40,544 nucleotides of DNA from Planctomycetota bacterium (GTDB taxonomy: Bacteria; Planctomycetota; Planctomycetia; Pirellulales; Lacipirellulaceae). A program made the position numbers and the translations under genes. Below the pieces are notes generated by a model. It did no database searches. It had not been told where the DNA came from and saw only the letters and a program-made list of their open reading frames with translations. Of the stretch, positions 1-7,613 are shown piece by piece. Numbering within the stretch: the stretch's first letter is position 1; every line of letters begins with the position of its first letter. The stretch spans positions 1 to 40,544 of the forward strand of contig JAJRSE010000108.1 in NCBI GenBank assembly GCA_024278955.1, written 5' to 3'.

Positions 1-69
1 AGCCAGCATCACGTCTGCTTCACGCAGTTTCTTGATGATCTGTCCCGGATTGTGTTTCTTGCCTTTCAT
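1..69 (-). CDS. IS3-family transposase OrfA, N-terminal fragment (runs off the window)
   Basis: Reading leftward from an ATG at 69-67, the first 23 codons give a start of the type MKGKKHNPGQIIKKLREAD, the typical opening of the helix-turn-helix OrfA of IS3-family transposases. OrfA binds the element's terminal inverted repeats and is normally joined to the OrfB integrase by frameshifting. An AAGGA ribosome binding site lies 7 to 8 bases upstream of the ATG. Only the first residues are in the window, so the IS type cannot be fixed. It sits 27 bases beyond the stop of the restriction endonuclease gene, on the same strand. Confidence 0.8.
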   Translation of the reverse strand, partial: MKGKKHNPGQIIKKLREADVMLA

Positions 70-96
70 CGAAAGTCCTTCTGCCCATGCGGGCCG

Positions 97-987
97 TTAG
101 ACTCTCATAACACATGGATCAGCTTTTGGGGAGCACTCCATGTCCATTACCCATGAGTCGAGGGCGTCTATCACGCCAAGATGGACTGGAGATGCTTTCA
201 GAATGCTTTCTATGGCCTCAAGTTCCTCGTCCGGAATTATTTCTTTGTCGCATAACAAAGCTTGCTCGTTCTTGCTGAAAAAAGCTGCTTTTGCTAGGGC
301 GATAACGGACCTCGTCTGAGGTAGGTTGCGCATAACAGGGACGATTTTCAAGAGTTGTCGGGCACGCCAGTCGCTCTGATTCACATAAGCCAAAAATCGA
401 AATAGCTTTTGTGCCCAGACTTCATTTTCATTCAGCAACCAATCTCGGTTATCTCTAGCCAATTTGCAGAGGTTTTCGTCGGCAATTTGTGTCTTAACCA
501 GGTAGCGGGACTTAATAATTTGCAGCTGAAGAGGAGGGCTTTTCTTAGCGGTCTGATAGTCTGTTAGCAGTACAATAATGTCATACTCACTCCCAAGTAA
601 GCGTTCATAGGCGGAGAAGAATGGTTCGCTCGTACAATAGTTTTCAGAGGGCGACTTCACTCCCAAGTCAAGATCGGGGAGATCGACACCTCGAGCTGGA
701 TTGATTCTTTGGGCAGGGATGCTGGATCCAATATATTCTGATGTTTCAAGCACGCAGACGAGCAGCATCTCTATGACACTGCCAATAGTCTTACCATCGA
801 GATTCGGCAGCGTGCCCTTGTTACGTAGTTCCGTGTACCAATGAGGTAGCTGTTGTCCCCGTCCTATGCGAGCAAGCACCGGTTCAAGTCGATCCAGATC
901 TTTACCCTGTAGAGCCCGATTGATTCCTTCTGCAATCTCGTCGAGATTATCAGATACCAGTAATCGAAGTGCTTCCTTGCTACACAT
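97..987 (-). CDS. Putative type II restriction endonuclease partner of the adjacent C5 methyltransferase
   Basis: I do not recognise the family from the sequence alone; the role is inferred mainly from context. The 296-residue protein starts inside the last codons of the methyltransferase gene (shared bases ATGTGTAG, 8 bases), the tight coupling usual for restriction-modification pairs. Residues about 102-111 (DLPDLDLGVK, then SPSEN) look like a PD-(D/E)XK-type catalytic strand with acidic residues followed by Lys111, and QIIKSRY follows near 156-162. No membrane segments or signal peptide are seen. Base composition is visibly AT-richer than in the gcv genes to the right, as in its partner, which suggests joint transfer. 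The last codons abut the IS3-family element, so the C-terminus may have been altered by the insertion. It could also be a control or nicking enzyme (Vsr-like motifs are not seen). Confidence 0.6.
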   Translation of the reverse strand: MCSKEALRLLVSDNLDEIAEGINRALQGKDLDRLEPVLARIGRGQQLPHWYTELRNKGTLPNLDGKTIGSVIEMLLVCVLETSEYIGSSIPAQRINPARGVDLPDLDLGVKSPSENYCTSEPFFSAYERLLGSEYDIIVLLTDYQTAKKSPPLQLQIIKSRYLVKTQIADENLCKLARDNRDWLLNENEVWAQKLFRFLAYVNQSDWRARQLLKIVPVMRNLPQTRSVIALAKAAFFSKNEQALLCDKEIIPDEELEAIESILKASPVHLGVIDALDSWVMDMECSPKADPCVMRV

Positions 988-2152
988 TAGTGAATAGTTC
1001 CTTTTGCCGAAACGATTCCGGTAGTTTGTTAACCGGAAAACTTGACGACTCTAATCGTCTTAAAACCCACTCGACCATCGGAGGGGGGACAGCATTTCCG
1101 AACAGTCTATACTGAGAGTAGAGTGATATGGCTTTGCAATGATCATCAGGGAAACCTTGCAAACGAGCGTATTCAACATTTGTAAGACGGCGATAGCGGT
1201 TGTCAATTTTATATCGTTCATAATGCCGGCTTGCTGTTGCAGTTAAAGTAGGCGCCACCCCATTTGAACCAAACACAGTGTACCCCATGCGAGCTCCTCC
1301 GCTTTGATTACAAAGTATTTCGACTCCATCGTAATAACGATTGACAGACTCACTTTTTTCGATTCTCTCAAGTGTGGACTCAGTGAAATCAAATTTTCTA
1401 TCGACCTTCCTTTCTAACACCGACTTGAGCATTGTATGGGCTTTTGCATCTGAGAAGATCTCTAGATTAGCGCCACAAAACTTACCTTGCCAAGCCACAC
1501 CCCACTTAGGGAATTTTGCTCCATGCTCCACTATTCGCGCCCACGTCAAGGAGCGAGGGAACCCAGAGCACGCAAACGCTTTTGATTGCAATAGATCGAT
1601 TTCAGTAGCAAGTACAGTTCGTACTTTGTTGTCTTCCAAAAAAGGATGCTTACTGCTTTCTGATGTCTTTACACCTACAATGACAACCCGTTGTCGATTT
1701 TGTGCTAGACCAAAGTCAAGTGCATTGAGAAGTCGCCACTCGATTCGATAGTTTAAGTCTGCTAGTGATGCAAGGATTGTGGCAAAATGAGTTCCTCGGT
1801 CCATGGTCAATAGACGTTTGACGTTCTCCAGTACGAAAAACTTCGGTTTTTTGAGTGTGAGAATTTTGACGATGTTGTTGAAAAGAGTCCCGCGGGGATC
1901 CTCGATCCCTCGTTTTTTCCCCGCACTACTAAAGGGCTGGCAGGGGAAGCCACCTGTTAGAAGATCATGCTTTGGAACTTCGTCGATCAAAGTTGAGATA
2001 TCTCCGCGGATCAATTCGGTATTTCCAAACCTATCCGAGTAGACTTTGCATGCTGAAGAGCAGATGTCGTTCGACCACACTGTCTTAAACCCTAGACGAT
2101 CTGCTGCTATGCGAAACCCTCCGATGCCGGCGAATAATTCTACAGTTTTCAT
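980..2152 (-). CDS. DNA (cytosine-5-)-methyltransferase of a type II R-M system
   Basis: The 390-residue protein transfers a methyl group from S-adenosylmethionine to cytosine C5 in a specific DNA site, protecting host DNA from the partner nuclease. All diagnostic blocks are present: motif I (ELFAGIGGF, residues 5-13), motif IV with the catalytic Cys71 (GGFPCQPFSSAG), motif VI (LENV, 108-111), motif VIII (QNRQR, 151-155), a variable target-recognition region (about 190-300), and motifs IX and X at the C-terminus (EYARLQGFPDDH and GNAVPPPM). The target sequence cannot be read off. The upstream gap of 165 bases to gcvPB holds no gene. The gene is AT-richer than the flanking housekeeping genes, a sign of transfer. 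It overlaps the endonuclease gene by 8 bases, so both are probably one transcript. Confidence 0.95.
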   Translation of the reverse strand: MKTVELFAGIGGFRIAADRLGFKTVWSNDICSSACKVYSDRFGNTELIRGDISTLIDEVPKHDLLTGGFPCQPFSSAGKKRGIEDPRGTLFNNIVKILTLKKPKFFVLENVKRLLTMDRGTHFATILASLADLNYRIEWRLLNALDFGLAQNRQRVVIVGVKTSESSKHPFLEDNKVRTVLATEIDLLQSKAFACSGFPRSLTWARIVEHGAKFPKWGVAWQGKFCGANLEIFSDAKAHTMLKSVLERKVDRKFDFTESTLERIEKSESVNRYYDGVEILCNQSGGARMGYTVFGSNGVAPTLTATASRHYERYKIDNRYRRLTNVEYARLQGFPDDHCKAISLYSQYRLFGNAVPPPMVEWVLRRLESSSFPVNKLPESFRQKELFTNV

Positions 2153-2317
2153 CTGACGGTCATCCTAGCTTAACTAGTCAAGCAGTATTGTATAAGCGAG
2201 TCTCTTTATGCTGACACGCATGTTAGCAAGATTTATTGGCCTACGCGATTCCTAACTCCAAGGACCACAAGGGAAGATTCTCGAATGTCGGCAATCAGAC
2301 TTTCATATCGCGACCAG

Positions 2318-3847
2318 TTACTCAGGATACGAAAGCACTGGTTGACGGGCGGCTCGGACTTCGTCGGGGCGGCTGACTGGGGTTGAGTGGGGCGCTTCGT
2401 GCAGTAGGTTGGCTTCTTCTTCGGTTACACGAAACAGCGTTTCGGCAAAGGCGTCGAGCGTTTCTTTGCTTTCGGTTTCTGTTGGCTCGATCATCATCGC
2501 CTCGGGTACGGTGAGCGGGAAGTAGACCGTGGGGGCATGGTAGCCAAAGTCGAGCAATCGCTTGGCCATGTCCATGGCCGAGATGTTTTTGTCGCGTTTG
2601 ATGTCGGCTGCCGAGGCGACGAATTCGTGCATGCAGCGATTCCCTTGAGGGACCGGGAGGATATGTTTCACTCGGCTGAGCAAGTAGTTGGCATTGAGCA
2701 CGGCATTTTCGGAAACACGCCGCAGCCCGTCTGGCCCGTGGCTTCGGATGTAGGCGTACGCTCGCAGCAAGACGCCGACGTTGCCAAAAAACGAACGGAC
2801 GCGGCCAATCGATTTAGGACGATCGTAGTCGAGACGGAAGAGGGGGAGTTGCGGGTCGTGAGTCGTGAGTCGTGAGTCTCCGGCTTTACGTTTCTCTTCT
2901 CGCGACTCGCAACCCGCAACCCGCGACTCTTTCACAACTACAGGAGCAGGTAAGTAAGGAGCCAATTTTTCGGTCACACAAATCGGCCCTGCGCCTGGGC
3001 CACCGCCGCCGTGGGGGCCGCTGAAAGTTTTGTGGGGATTGTAGTGCTGCATGTCGGCACCAAAATCGCCAGGGCGCGAGATGCCGAGAATCGCATTCAT
3101 GTTTGCGCCGTCGAGATAGATCAGCCCGCCAGCGCGGTGGACGCGATCGGCGATCTCCTGCATGTTGGGCTCGAACAGGCCGAGGGTGCTGGGGTTGGTG
3201 ATCATCAGCACGGCAACTTGGTCGTCGAGATTCGCATCGAGATCGTCGAGATCGACAAAACCATCGGAAGTGGTTTTGATGGTCACGGCCTCGAAACCGC
3301 CCATCGCGGCACTTGCCGGGTTGGTGCCATGGGCATTGTCGGGGACGAGCACCTTGGTTCGATTTTCGCCCAGGTCGCGAAAGTAGGCTGCCGCGACCAG
3401 CAGCGCCGCCAGTTCGCCATGGGCACCCGCGGCAGGCTGAAGCGAACAGGCTTCGAGGCCCGAGATTTCCTGGAGCGCCTCCTGCAATTCGTAGAGCATC
3501 TCGAGCATGCCTTGCAGCGTCTCGGCGGGCTGGTAGGGGTGCAGATCGGCAAGCCCCGGCATGGCTGCGGCCCGTTCGTTTCGCTTGGGGTTGTACTTCA
3601 TGGTACAAGATCCCAAGGGATAGAAGTGGGTGTCGACCGACATGTTTTGAGTCGAGAGATTCACAAAGTGGCGAATGACGGCAGGCTCGGCCAACTCGGG
3701 CAGGGCAGGGGGGGCTGTGGCGATTGCAGCAGCGGGGAGCAAGTCGGATATTTTACGCTCGGGAACATCGCAGGCGGGCAAACGCGCGGCGCGTCGGCCC
3801 GGTTTGGATAGCTCGAAGATCGATTGAGTGTCGTGGGTGTTTTTCAT
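2318..3847 (-). CDS. gcvPB: Glycine dehydrogenase (decarboxylating) subunit 2, P-protein beta
   Basis: This is the C-terminal half of the split P-protein, the pyridoxal-phosphate enzyme that decarboxylates glycine and passes the aminomethyl group to lipoyl-GcvH. The PLP-binding lysine is Lys273 in YNPHKTFSGPHGGGGPG, and the conserved HFYPLGSCTMKYNP block lies at about 74-87. At 509 residues it is somewhat long. The excess is at residues about 307-334, between the conserved PAPVVVK and FRLDYDRPKSIGRV blocks, where a run of Arg, Ser, Glu and Lys is encoded by an intergenic-type repeat (2846-2930) that has kept the frame. It is the last gene of a gcvT-gcvH-gcvPA-gcvPB series and is separated from gcvPA by an unusual 488-base gap. 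The ATG at 3847 is followed by a normal subunit-2 start. Confidence 0.96.
   Translation of the reverse strand: MKNTHDTQSIFELSKPGRRAARLPACDVPERKISDLLPAAAIATAPPALPELAEPAVIRHFVNLSTQNMSVDTHFYPLGSCTMKYNPKRNERAAAMPGLADLHPYQPAETLQGMLEMLYELQEALQEISGLEACSLQPAAGAHGELAALLVAAAYFRDLGENRTKVLVPDNAHGTNPASAAMGGFEAVTIKTTSDGFVDLDDLDANLDDQVAVLMITNPSTLGLFEPNMQEIADRVHRAGGLIYLDGANMNAILGISRPGDFGADMQHYNPHKTFSGPHGGGGPGAGPICVTEKLAPYLPAPVVVKESRVAGCESREEKRKAGDSRLTTHDPQLPLFRLDYDRPKSIGRVRSFFGNVGVLLRAYAYIRSHGPDGLRRVSENAVLNANYLLSRVKHILPVPQGNRCMHEFVASAADIKRDKNISAMDMAKRLLDFGYHAPTVYFPLTVPEAMMIEPTETESKETLDAFAETLFRVTEEEANLLHEAPHSTPVSRPDEVRAARQPVLSYPE
2846..2930. repeat. Repeat element inserted in frame inside gcvPB
   Basis: The left part carries GTCGTGA units (GGGTCGTGAGTCGTGAGTCG), the right part is CGCGACTCGCAACCCGCAAC, which is roughly the reverse complement of the left part, and about 20 bases (TCCGGCTTTACGTTTCTCTT) separate the two. 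It can therefore fold as an imperfect hairpin. It encodes about 28 residues that interrupt an otherwise conserved stretch of GcvPB. Its composition and wording resemble the intergenic repeats elsewhere in the window, not coding sequence. Confidence 0.75.
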
Positions 3848-3855
3848 GGTGTTTT

Positions 3856-4320
3856 TTGAAACGCAGAGGAAAGGAGGTCGCGGAGAGAGGGTGTGTGACG
3901 GCGTCGCAATTTTTTGGCCAGTTTATTGTCCTTACGATGGGTCTAAAACTCTCGCCTTTAGGCGAACCCTTTAGCTTTTTACGATTTAGTAAGGTCAATG
4001 GGTATTGTGGGCATGGAGGTTTTTGGGTGGCAGCGACACGGGTCCGCAGAACGGTGTTTTGGCGAGAAACCTCTGTTCGGACTCGTGTCGGTGTGCGCAG
4101 CACATGAGGAGTTTGAGGTTGCTGGCCTCTTGTGCTGCGCACACCGACAATCGTTCGAGTAAGTATGCCCGTAGGCAATGTCTTTTTCGAACGACTGTCG
4201 GTGCTACCCTCGTGGGCGAAGGACTTTAGGCATTGATTTCCATGTCTAGCCACTGTTAAAAGGTTGAAGTTGTGAACAAGCGACAACTCTCTCCGCGACC
4301 TCCGCGTCTCTGCGTTTCAA
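3856..4320. repeat. Inverted repeat pair (arms 3856-3891 and 4285-4320)
   Basis: The left arm starts TTGAAACGCAGAG and continues GGAGGTCGCGGAGAGAG. The right arm is its reverse complement with about four mismatches in the middle (CTCTCTCCGCGACCTCC, then CTCTGCGTTTCAA). The arms lie directly beside the start of gcvPB and the stop of gcvPA, so the whole gap between the two subunit genes is bracketed. The CGCGGAG wording recurs at 34541-34557. Confidence 0.8.
4034..4194. repeat. Three consecutive hairpins in the gcvPA-gcvPB gap
   Basis: Three inverted repeats sit side by side: CGACACGGGTCCG...(4034) with CGGACTCGTGTCG (ending 4090); TCGGTGTGCGCAGCACA (4088-4104) with TGTGCTGCGCACACCGA (4131-4147), 17 paired bases; and TCGTTCGA (4151-4158) with TCGAACGA (4187-4194). 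The second stem begins inside the end of the first. This could be a mobile palindromic element or a structured RNA in the gcv transcript. Confidence 0.65.
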
Positions 4321-4335
4321 TTTTCTTTCTAAAGA

Positions 4336-5703
4336 TTAAACTTTAACGGGAACGTGCGAATTGGCGTGAGCCAACGATCGGACCAATGCGTCGATTTCTT
4401 CTTTGGTCCGTTTTTCGGTGACTGCGACCAGGAAACAATCTGCGAGGTTCGGGTACCACTCGCCGAGCGCAATGCCGGCGAGGAAGCCATCGCCTAAAGC
4501 GGAACTCAATAATTCATCAACCTGGTTTTCGGCATCGCGGATGACAAACTCTTTGAACGTGGGGGCTTCAAACGCCAACGAAAACCGCTCTTGCTGGCAG
4601 AGCTGTTCGGCGGTGTATCGCGATTTTTGAAGGCACAGGTTGGCCGTTTCTCGCAGGCCTTGCGGGCCCATTTGCGAGAGATAGACCGTGGCTCGTAGGG
4701 CGAAGAGCCCTTGGTTGGTGCAGACGTTGCTGGTCGCTTTTTCGCGGCGAATGTGTTGTTCGCGAGTTTGCATGGTGAGCACATAGCAGTCGTTGCCGCG
4801 GCGATCGACCGTCTTGCCGGCAATGCGGCCCGGCATTCGGCGGACGAGGTTTTTATCGCAAGCCATGATACCTAGGAACGGTCCGCCGTAAGACATCGGC
4901 GTGCCGAGCGTGTGGCCTTCGGCAATCGCGATGTTCGCGCCGTAGTCGCCGGGGCGGCGAAGGATGCCTAGGCTCAACGGATCGAATGCCGAGATCAGCA
5001 GGGCGCCGGCTTCTTGCGTGATTTTGGCAACGCGGTCGGCATCTTCCAAGCAGCCAAAGAAGTTAGGCTGCTGGAGCACGACGGCGGCAACCTCGTTGTC
5101 GATGATTGCGGCTAGCCGGTTGGGGTCGATTATGCCGTTGGGTGTTTCGAGCGTGAGGACCTCGGTTTCGAGATTTTCGAGATAGGTTGCAATCGTTGCG
5201 CGATATTCGGGGTGCAAACTTTCGGGGACGATAATCTTCTTATGTCGGCGTGTGGCGCTCGTAGCCATCAAGACGGCCTCGGCGGCTGCGCTGGCGCCGT
5301 CGTAGAGGCTCGCGTTCGAGATATCCATGCCGGACAGCCGGGTGATCATCGATTGGTATTCAAACACAACCTGCAAATTACCCTGGCTCGCCTCGGCTTG
5401 GTAGGGCGTGTACGAAGTGTAGAACTCGCTACGCGAAGCGACCGCGTCGACGACCGCGGGCACGAAGTGGTCGTAACAGCCGCCGCCGAGAAAACAGACG
5501 ACTTCGCCGGCATGGCGGTTTCGAGCAGCCAATTGTCGAAAGTGCTGGTCGAGTTCCATCTCGGAAAGCGCGGGCGGCAAGTCGAGCGGGCGGCTTAGTT
5601 GCAGCTCCGAAGGAATTGGGTCGAAAAGCTCGTCGATCGACTGGGCGCCAATCGCTTCGAGCATCGCCTTTTGGTCTTCGGCGGTATTGTAGAGATAAGG
5701 CAT
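4336..5703 (-). CDS. gcvPA: Glycine dehydrogenase (decarboxylating) subunit 1, P-protein alpha
   Basis: This 455-residue protein is the N-terminal half of the split P-protein and pairs with GcvPB to decarboxylate glycine. The family's marks are visible: MPYLYNT at the start, FLGGGCYDHFVPAVVD (about 71-86), FYTSYTPYQAEASQG (about 94-108), SLYDGASAAAEA (about 132-143) and SYGGPFLG followed by MPGRIAGKTVD. Length fits the family. The order gcvT-gcvH-gcvPA-gcvPB on one strand is the common split-P arrangement. Its ATG at 5703-5701 follows a 104-base spacer from gcvH that contains a degenerate inverted repeat. No obvious defect is seen. Confidence 0.97.
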   Translation of the reverse strand: MPYLYNTAEDQKAMLEAIGAQSIDELFDPIPSELQLSRPLDLPPALSEMELDQHFRQLAARNRHAGEVVCFLGGGCYDHFVPAVVDAVASRSEFYTSYTPYQAEASQGNLQVVFEYQSMITRLSGMDISNASLYDGASAAAEAVLMATSATRRHKKIIVPESLHPEYRATIATYLENLETEVLTLETPNGIIDPNRLAAIIDNEVAAVVLQQPNFFGCLEDADRVAKITQEAGALLISAFDPLSLGILRRPGDYGANIAIAEGHTLGTPMSYGGPFLGIMACDKNLVRRMPGRIAGKTVDRRGNDCYVLTMQTREQHIRREKATSNVCTNQGLFALRATVYLSQMGPQGLRETANLCLQKSRYTAEQLCQQERFSLAFEAPTFKEFVIRDAENQVDELLSSALGDGFLAGIALGEWYPNLADCFLVAVTEKRTKEEIDALVRSLAHANSHVPVKV

Positions 5704-5708
5704 GGGGG

Positions 5709-5805
5709 AATGACAAATTCAGAAATGACGAACAAGGAAAGCTGAAATGAGCGAATTGGACGACGACGATCAAAGTTCGACATTCGCCATTCTAAATTCG
5801 TCATT
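5709..5805. repeat. Degenerate inverted repeat between gcvH and gcvPA
   Basis: AATGACAAATTCAGAAATGA at 5709 is matched in reverse complement by TTCTAAATTCGTCATT ending at 5805. The two arms flank about 50 bases and fill the spacer between the gcvH stop and the gcvPA start. The wording (ATTCAGAA, TGACGAA) resembles the spacer before the RNase R start (9879-9905). Confidence 0.55.
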
Positions 5806-5807
5806 GA

Positions 5808-6200
5808 CTACGATTCTTCGCACTGTTTTGTGTAGGCGGTGTGATCCATGAGGTTGGCGAGGCCTGCTTCGTCGGCGATTTTTATTTTTGCGACCCAGCC
5901 TTCGCCGTAAGGATCGCTGCCGAGCGTTTCTAGTGCGTCGGGTAGGGCGTCGTTGACGGCGATGACTTCTCCTTCGAGGGGCGAGTAAACGTCGCTGACT
6001 GCTTTAACCGATTCGACTTCGCAGAACGGCTGCTCGGCCTCCACTTTTTGGCCGACCTTGGGCAAATCGATGTAGACCAAGTCGGTCAGCGCCTCGACAG
6101 CAAAGGCCGAGATGCCGAGCGTGGCAACCTTGGTTCCGTTCTCTTCAGCGATGGCAACCCATTCATGTGTTTTTGCGTAGAGCAGTTCTTCTGGTTTCAT
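5808..6200 (-). CDS. gcvH: Glycine cleavage system H protein
   Basis: GcvH carries the lipoyl arm that shuttles the aminomethyl intermediate between the P, T and L proteins. The lipoylation site is the Lys in CEVESVKAVSDVYSPLEGEV, and the N-terminal KTHEWV block is intact. I chose the ATG at 6200 (MKPEELLYAKTHEW) because an AGGA site precedes it by about 8 bases and it gives the usual length of about 130 residues. A longer reading to 6263 would run into repeat-like sequence. It lies between gcvT and gcvPA on the same strand. Confidence 0.96.
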   Translation of the reverse strand: MKPEELLYAKTHEWVAIAEENGTKVATLGISAFAVEALTDLVYIDLPKVGQKVEAEQPFCEVESVKAVSDVYSPLEGEVIAVNDALPDALETLGSDPYGEGWVAKIKIADEAGLANLMDHTAYTKQCEES

Positions 6201-6247
6201 TTCGATATTCCTAAGCAATTTTCCAAGGTAGAGGTCTTGTTGTTTGA

Positions 6248-6281
6248 GTAGTCGCGATCTCACCAGATCGCCGGAGATACC
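6248..6281. repeat. Short palindromic repeat, 'TAGYCGCGAT...GATCGCCGGAG' family, copy 1
   Basis: GTAGTCGCGATCTCACCAGATCGCCGGAG holds a perfect stem GCGATCT/AGATCGC with a four-base loop. Related copies occur at 9912-9939, 10966-10993 and, inside a coding gene, at 36003-36030. It lies in the gcvT-gcvH spacer. Confidence 0.7.
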
Positions 6282-6310
6282 CCAGCGGTCAAGCTGATGA
6301 CAGCGAAGCC

Positions 6311-7429
6311 TTATTTCCCACGTTCGTAAAAAGGCAGAGGCACGACTTTCGCGGTATGCTGTTTGCCGCGGATGTCGATGTCGAGCGAAGTGCCAAGCGT
6401 TGCGGCAGCCGGTTTGACGTAGCCCATGGCGATCGGTCGGTCGAAAGTTGGCGAAAAGGTCCCGCTCGTGACGGTACCGACTTGGTCGCCATCTCGTAGG
6501 ATAGAGCAGCCCTCGCGAGCCACCCGGCGGCCTTCAAGTTGTAGTCCGACGCGAATTGGAAGGGCATTCTGTTCGATCGCCTCGATCGCTTGCTTGCCCA
6601 CAAACTCGCGGTCTCGCAAGTTGATTGCAAAGTCGAGCCCCGCTTCGACAGGGTTGATCGACTCGGACAACTCGTGCCCATAGAGCGGCATGCCGGCTTC
6701 GAGACGCAGGGTGTCGCGCGCGGCGAGTCCGACCGCGGTGCCGCCAACCGCGGTGGCCTTGTCGTAGAGCTGCTCCCAGATACCGAGAACTTTATCGGCA
6801 TCGCAGATCAGTTCGCCCCCGTCTTCGCCGGTGTAGCCAGTACGGCTGACAAAACATTCGACCCCAGCTACTTCCATCAACTGGCCGGTGTAGTACCGCA
6901 TCGAGGTGATTTCGAAGGAGGTCATGGAATCGAGAATTTCGATTGCTTTGGGTCCTTGAATCGCAATCATGGCGTACTCGATTGTCTTGTCGAGGATTTC
7001 GACGGAGTAGCCGGCGGCATGTTCTTCGAGCCAGGCAACGATTTTTGCGCGGTTGCTGGCGTTGACGACCAAACCAAACCCGGGCGGCTGGTCTTCGCCG
7101 AGCACTGCCCGATAGGCGAGCACGTCGTCGAGGATGCTGCCCGTGGAGTTGCAGACGAGCGAATAACGAATTTGGTGAGGTCGCATGTCGGCGACCGAGC
7201 GGGTGAGTAGCGAATCGAGAAATTTTGCCGCATCGGGGCCGTTGATCAGAAGCCGTCCCATGTGCGAGATGTCGAACAGTCCCACGGCTTTCCGGGTAGC
7301 TTGGTGTTCTTCAACGATCGAGCCATACTGCACCGGCATCGACCAGCCCGCAAAGTCGACCATTCGCCCGCCGTGAGTCGCGTGCCAGTCGTGGAGTGGG
7401 GTGCGGATAAGTTGATCAGCGGTCGACAT
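6311..7429 (-). CDS. gcvT: Aminomethyltransferase, glycine cleavage T protein
   Basis: GcvT moves the methylene group from lipoyl-bound aminomethyl-GcvH to tetrahydrofolate and releases ammonia. The protein has 372 residues, the usual size. Conserved features are the N-terminal RTPLHDWHATHGGRMVDFAGWSMPVQY, GLFDISHMGR (about 51-60), the folate-site region SRTGYTGEDGGEL (about 209-221), RDTLRLEAGMPLYGHEL and the C-terminal domain ending ...FYERGK. It is the first gene of the gcv series and starts at an ATG at 7429. The 184-base space upstream, to the RNase R stop, holds an inverted repeat. No lipoamide dehydrogenase (gcvL/lpd) gene is in the window. Confidence 0.97.
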   Translation of the reverse strand: MSTADQLIRTPLHDWHATHGGRMVDFAGWSMPVQYGSIVEEHQATRKAVGLFDISHMGRLLINGPDAAKFLDSLLTRSVADMRPHQIRYSLVCNSTGSILDDVLAYRAVLGEDQPPGFGLVVNASNRAKIVAWLEEHAAGYSVEILDKTIEYAMIAIQGPKAIEILDSMTSFEITSMRYYTGQLMEVAGVECFVSRTGYTGEDGGELICDADKVLGIWEQLYDKATAVGGTAVGLAARDTLRLEAGMPLYGHELSESINPVEAGLDFAINLRDREFVGKQAIEAIEQNALPIRVGLQLEGRRVAREGCSILRDGDQVGTVTSGTFSPTFDRPIAMGYVKPAAATLGTSLDIDIRGKQHTAKVVPLPFYERGK

Positions 7430-7515
7430 AGTGCTTGTGTTTTCTGTGAAAGACGGGCCCCCAGGCAGAGCCGTATTCTAACGCTTTGAAAGCCGGGTTC
7501 TAGTGGCAGGGAGAA

Positions 7516-7607
7516 TGTTTGATGTGGGATGTCTGATTGTTGATGTGTGAAAAAGGCGGCCAACGAGCCTGCTTACATCAAAAATCAAACATCCTGCATC
7601 GCACATC
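7516..7607. repeat. Imperfect inverted repeat between rnr and gcvT
   Basis: ATGTTTGATGTGGGATGTCT near 7516 and the reverse-complement-like ATCAAACATCCTGCATCGCA near 7584 bracket a central CGGCCAACGAGCC. The TTGATGT/ACATCAAA wording also appears at the cytochrome-yebC junction (16270-16298). It could end the rnr transcript, but no clear T-tract follows on the minus strand. Confidence 0.5.
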
Positions 7608-7613
7608 CCTGTG

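Larger units (their letters stand above)
3848..4335. other. Gene-free 488-base gap between gcvPA and gcvPB
   Basis: No credible gene is seen here. The gap is bounded by a long imperfect inverted repeat (3856-3891 and 4285-4320) and holds three consecutive hairpins (4034-4194) plus a small CGCCTTTAGGCG hairpin near 3954-3965. I compared it by eye with the glycine riboswitch and did not find a convincing tandem aptamer. The structure is more like a nested set of palindromic repeat elements. Confidence 0.6.

Noticed and set aside
3011..3811. Long plus-strand open frame opposite gcvPB
   Set aside because: It is the mirror of a GC-rich real gene with strong codon bias; the protein is low-complexity and without family likeness.
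3848..4335. Glycine riboswitch in the gcvPA-gcvPB gap
   Set aside because: It is inside the operon and not upstream of gcvT, and I could not find the paired tandem aptamer core; the hairpins look like repeat elements.
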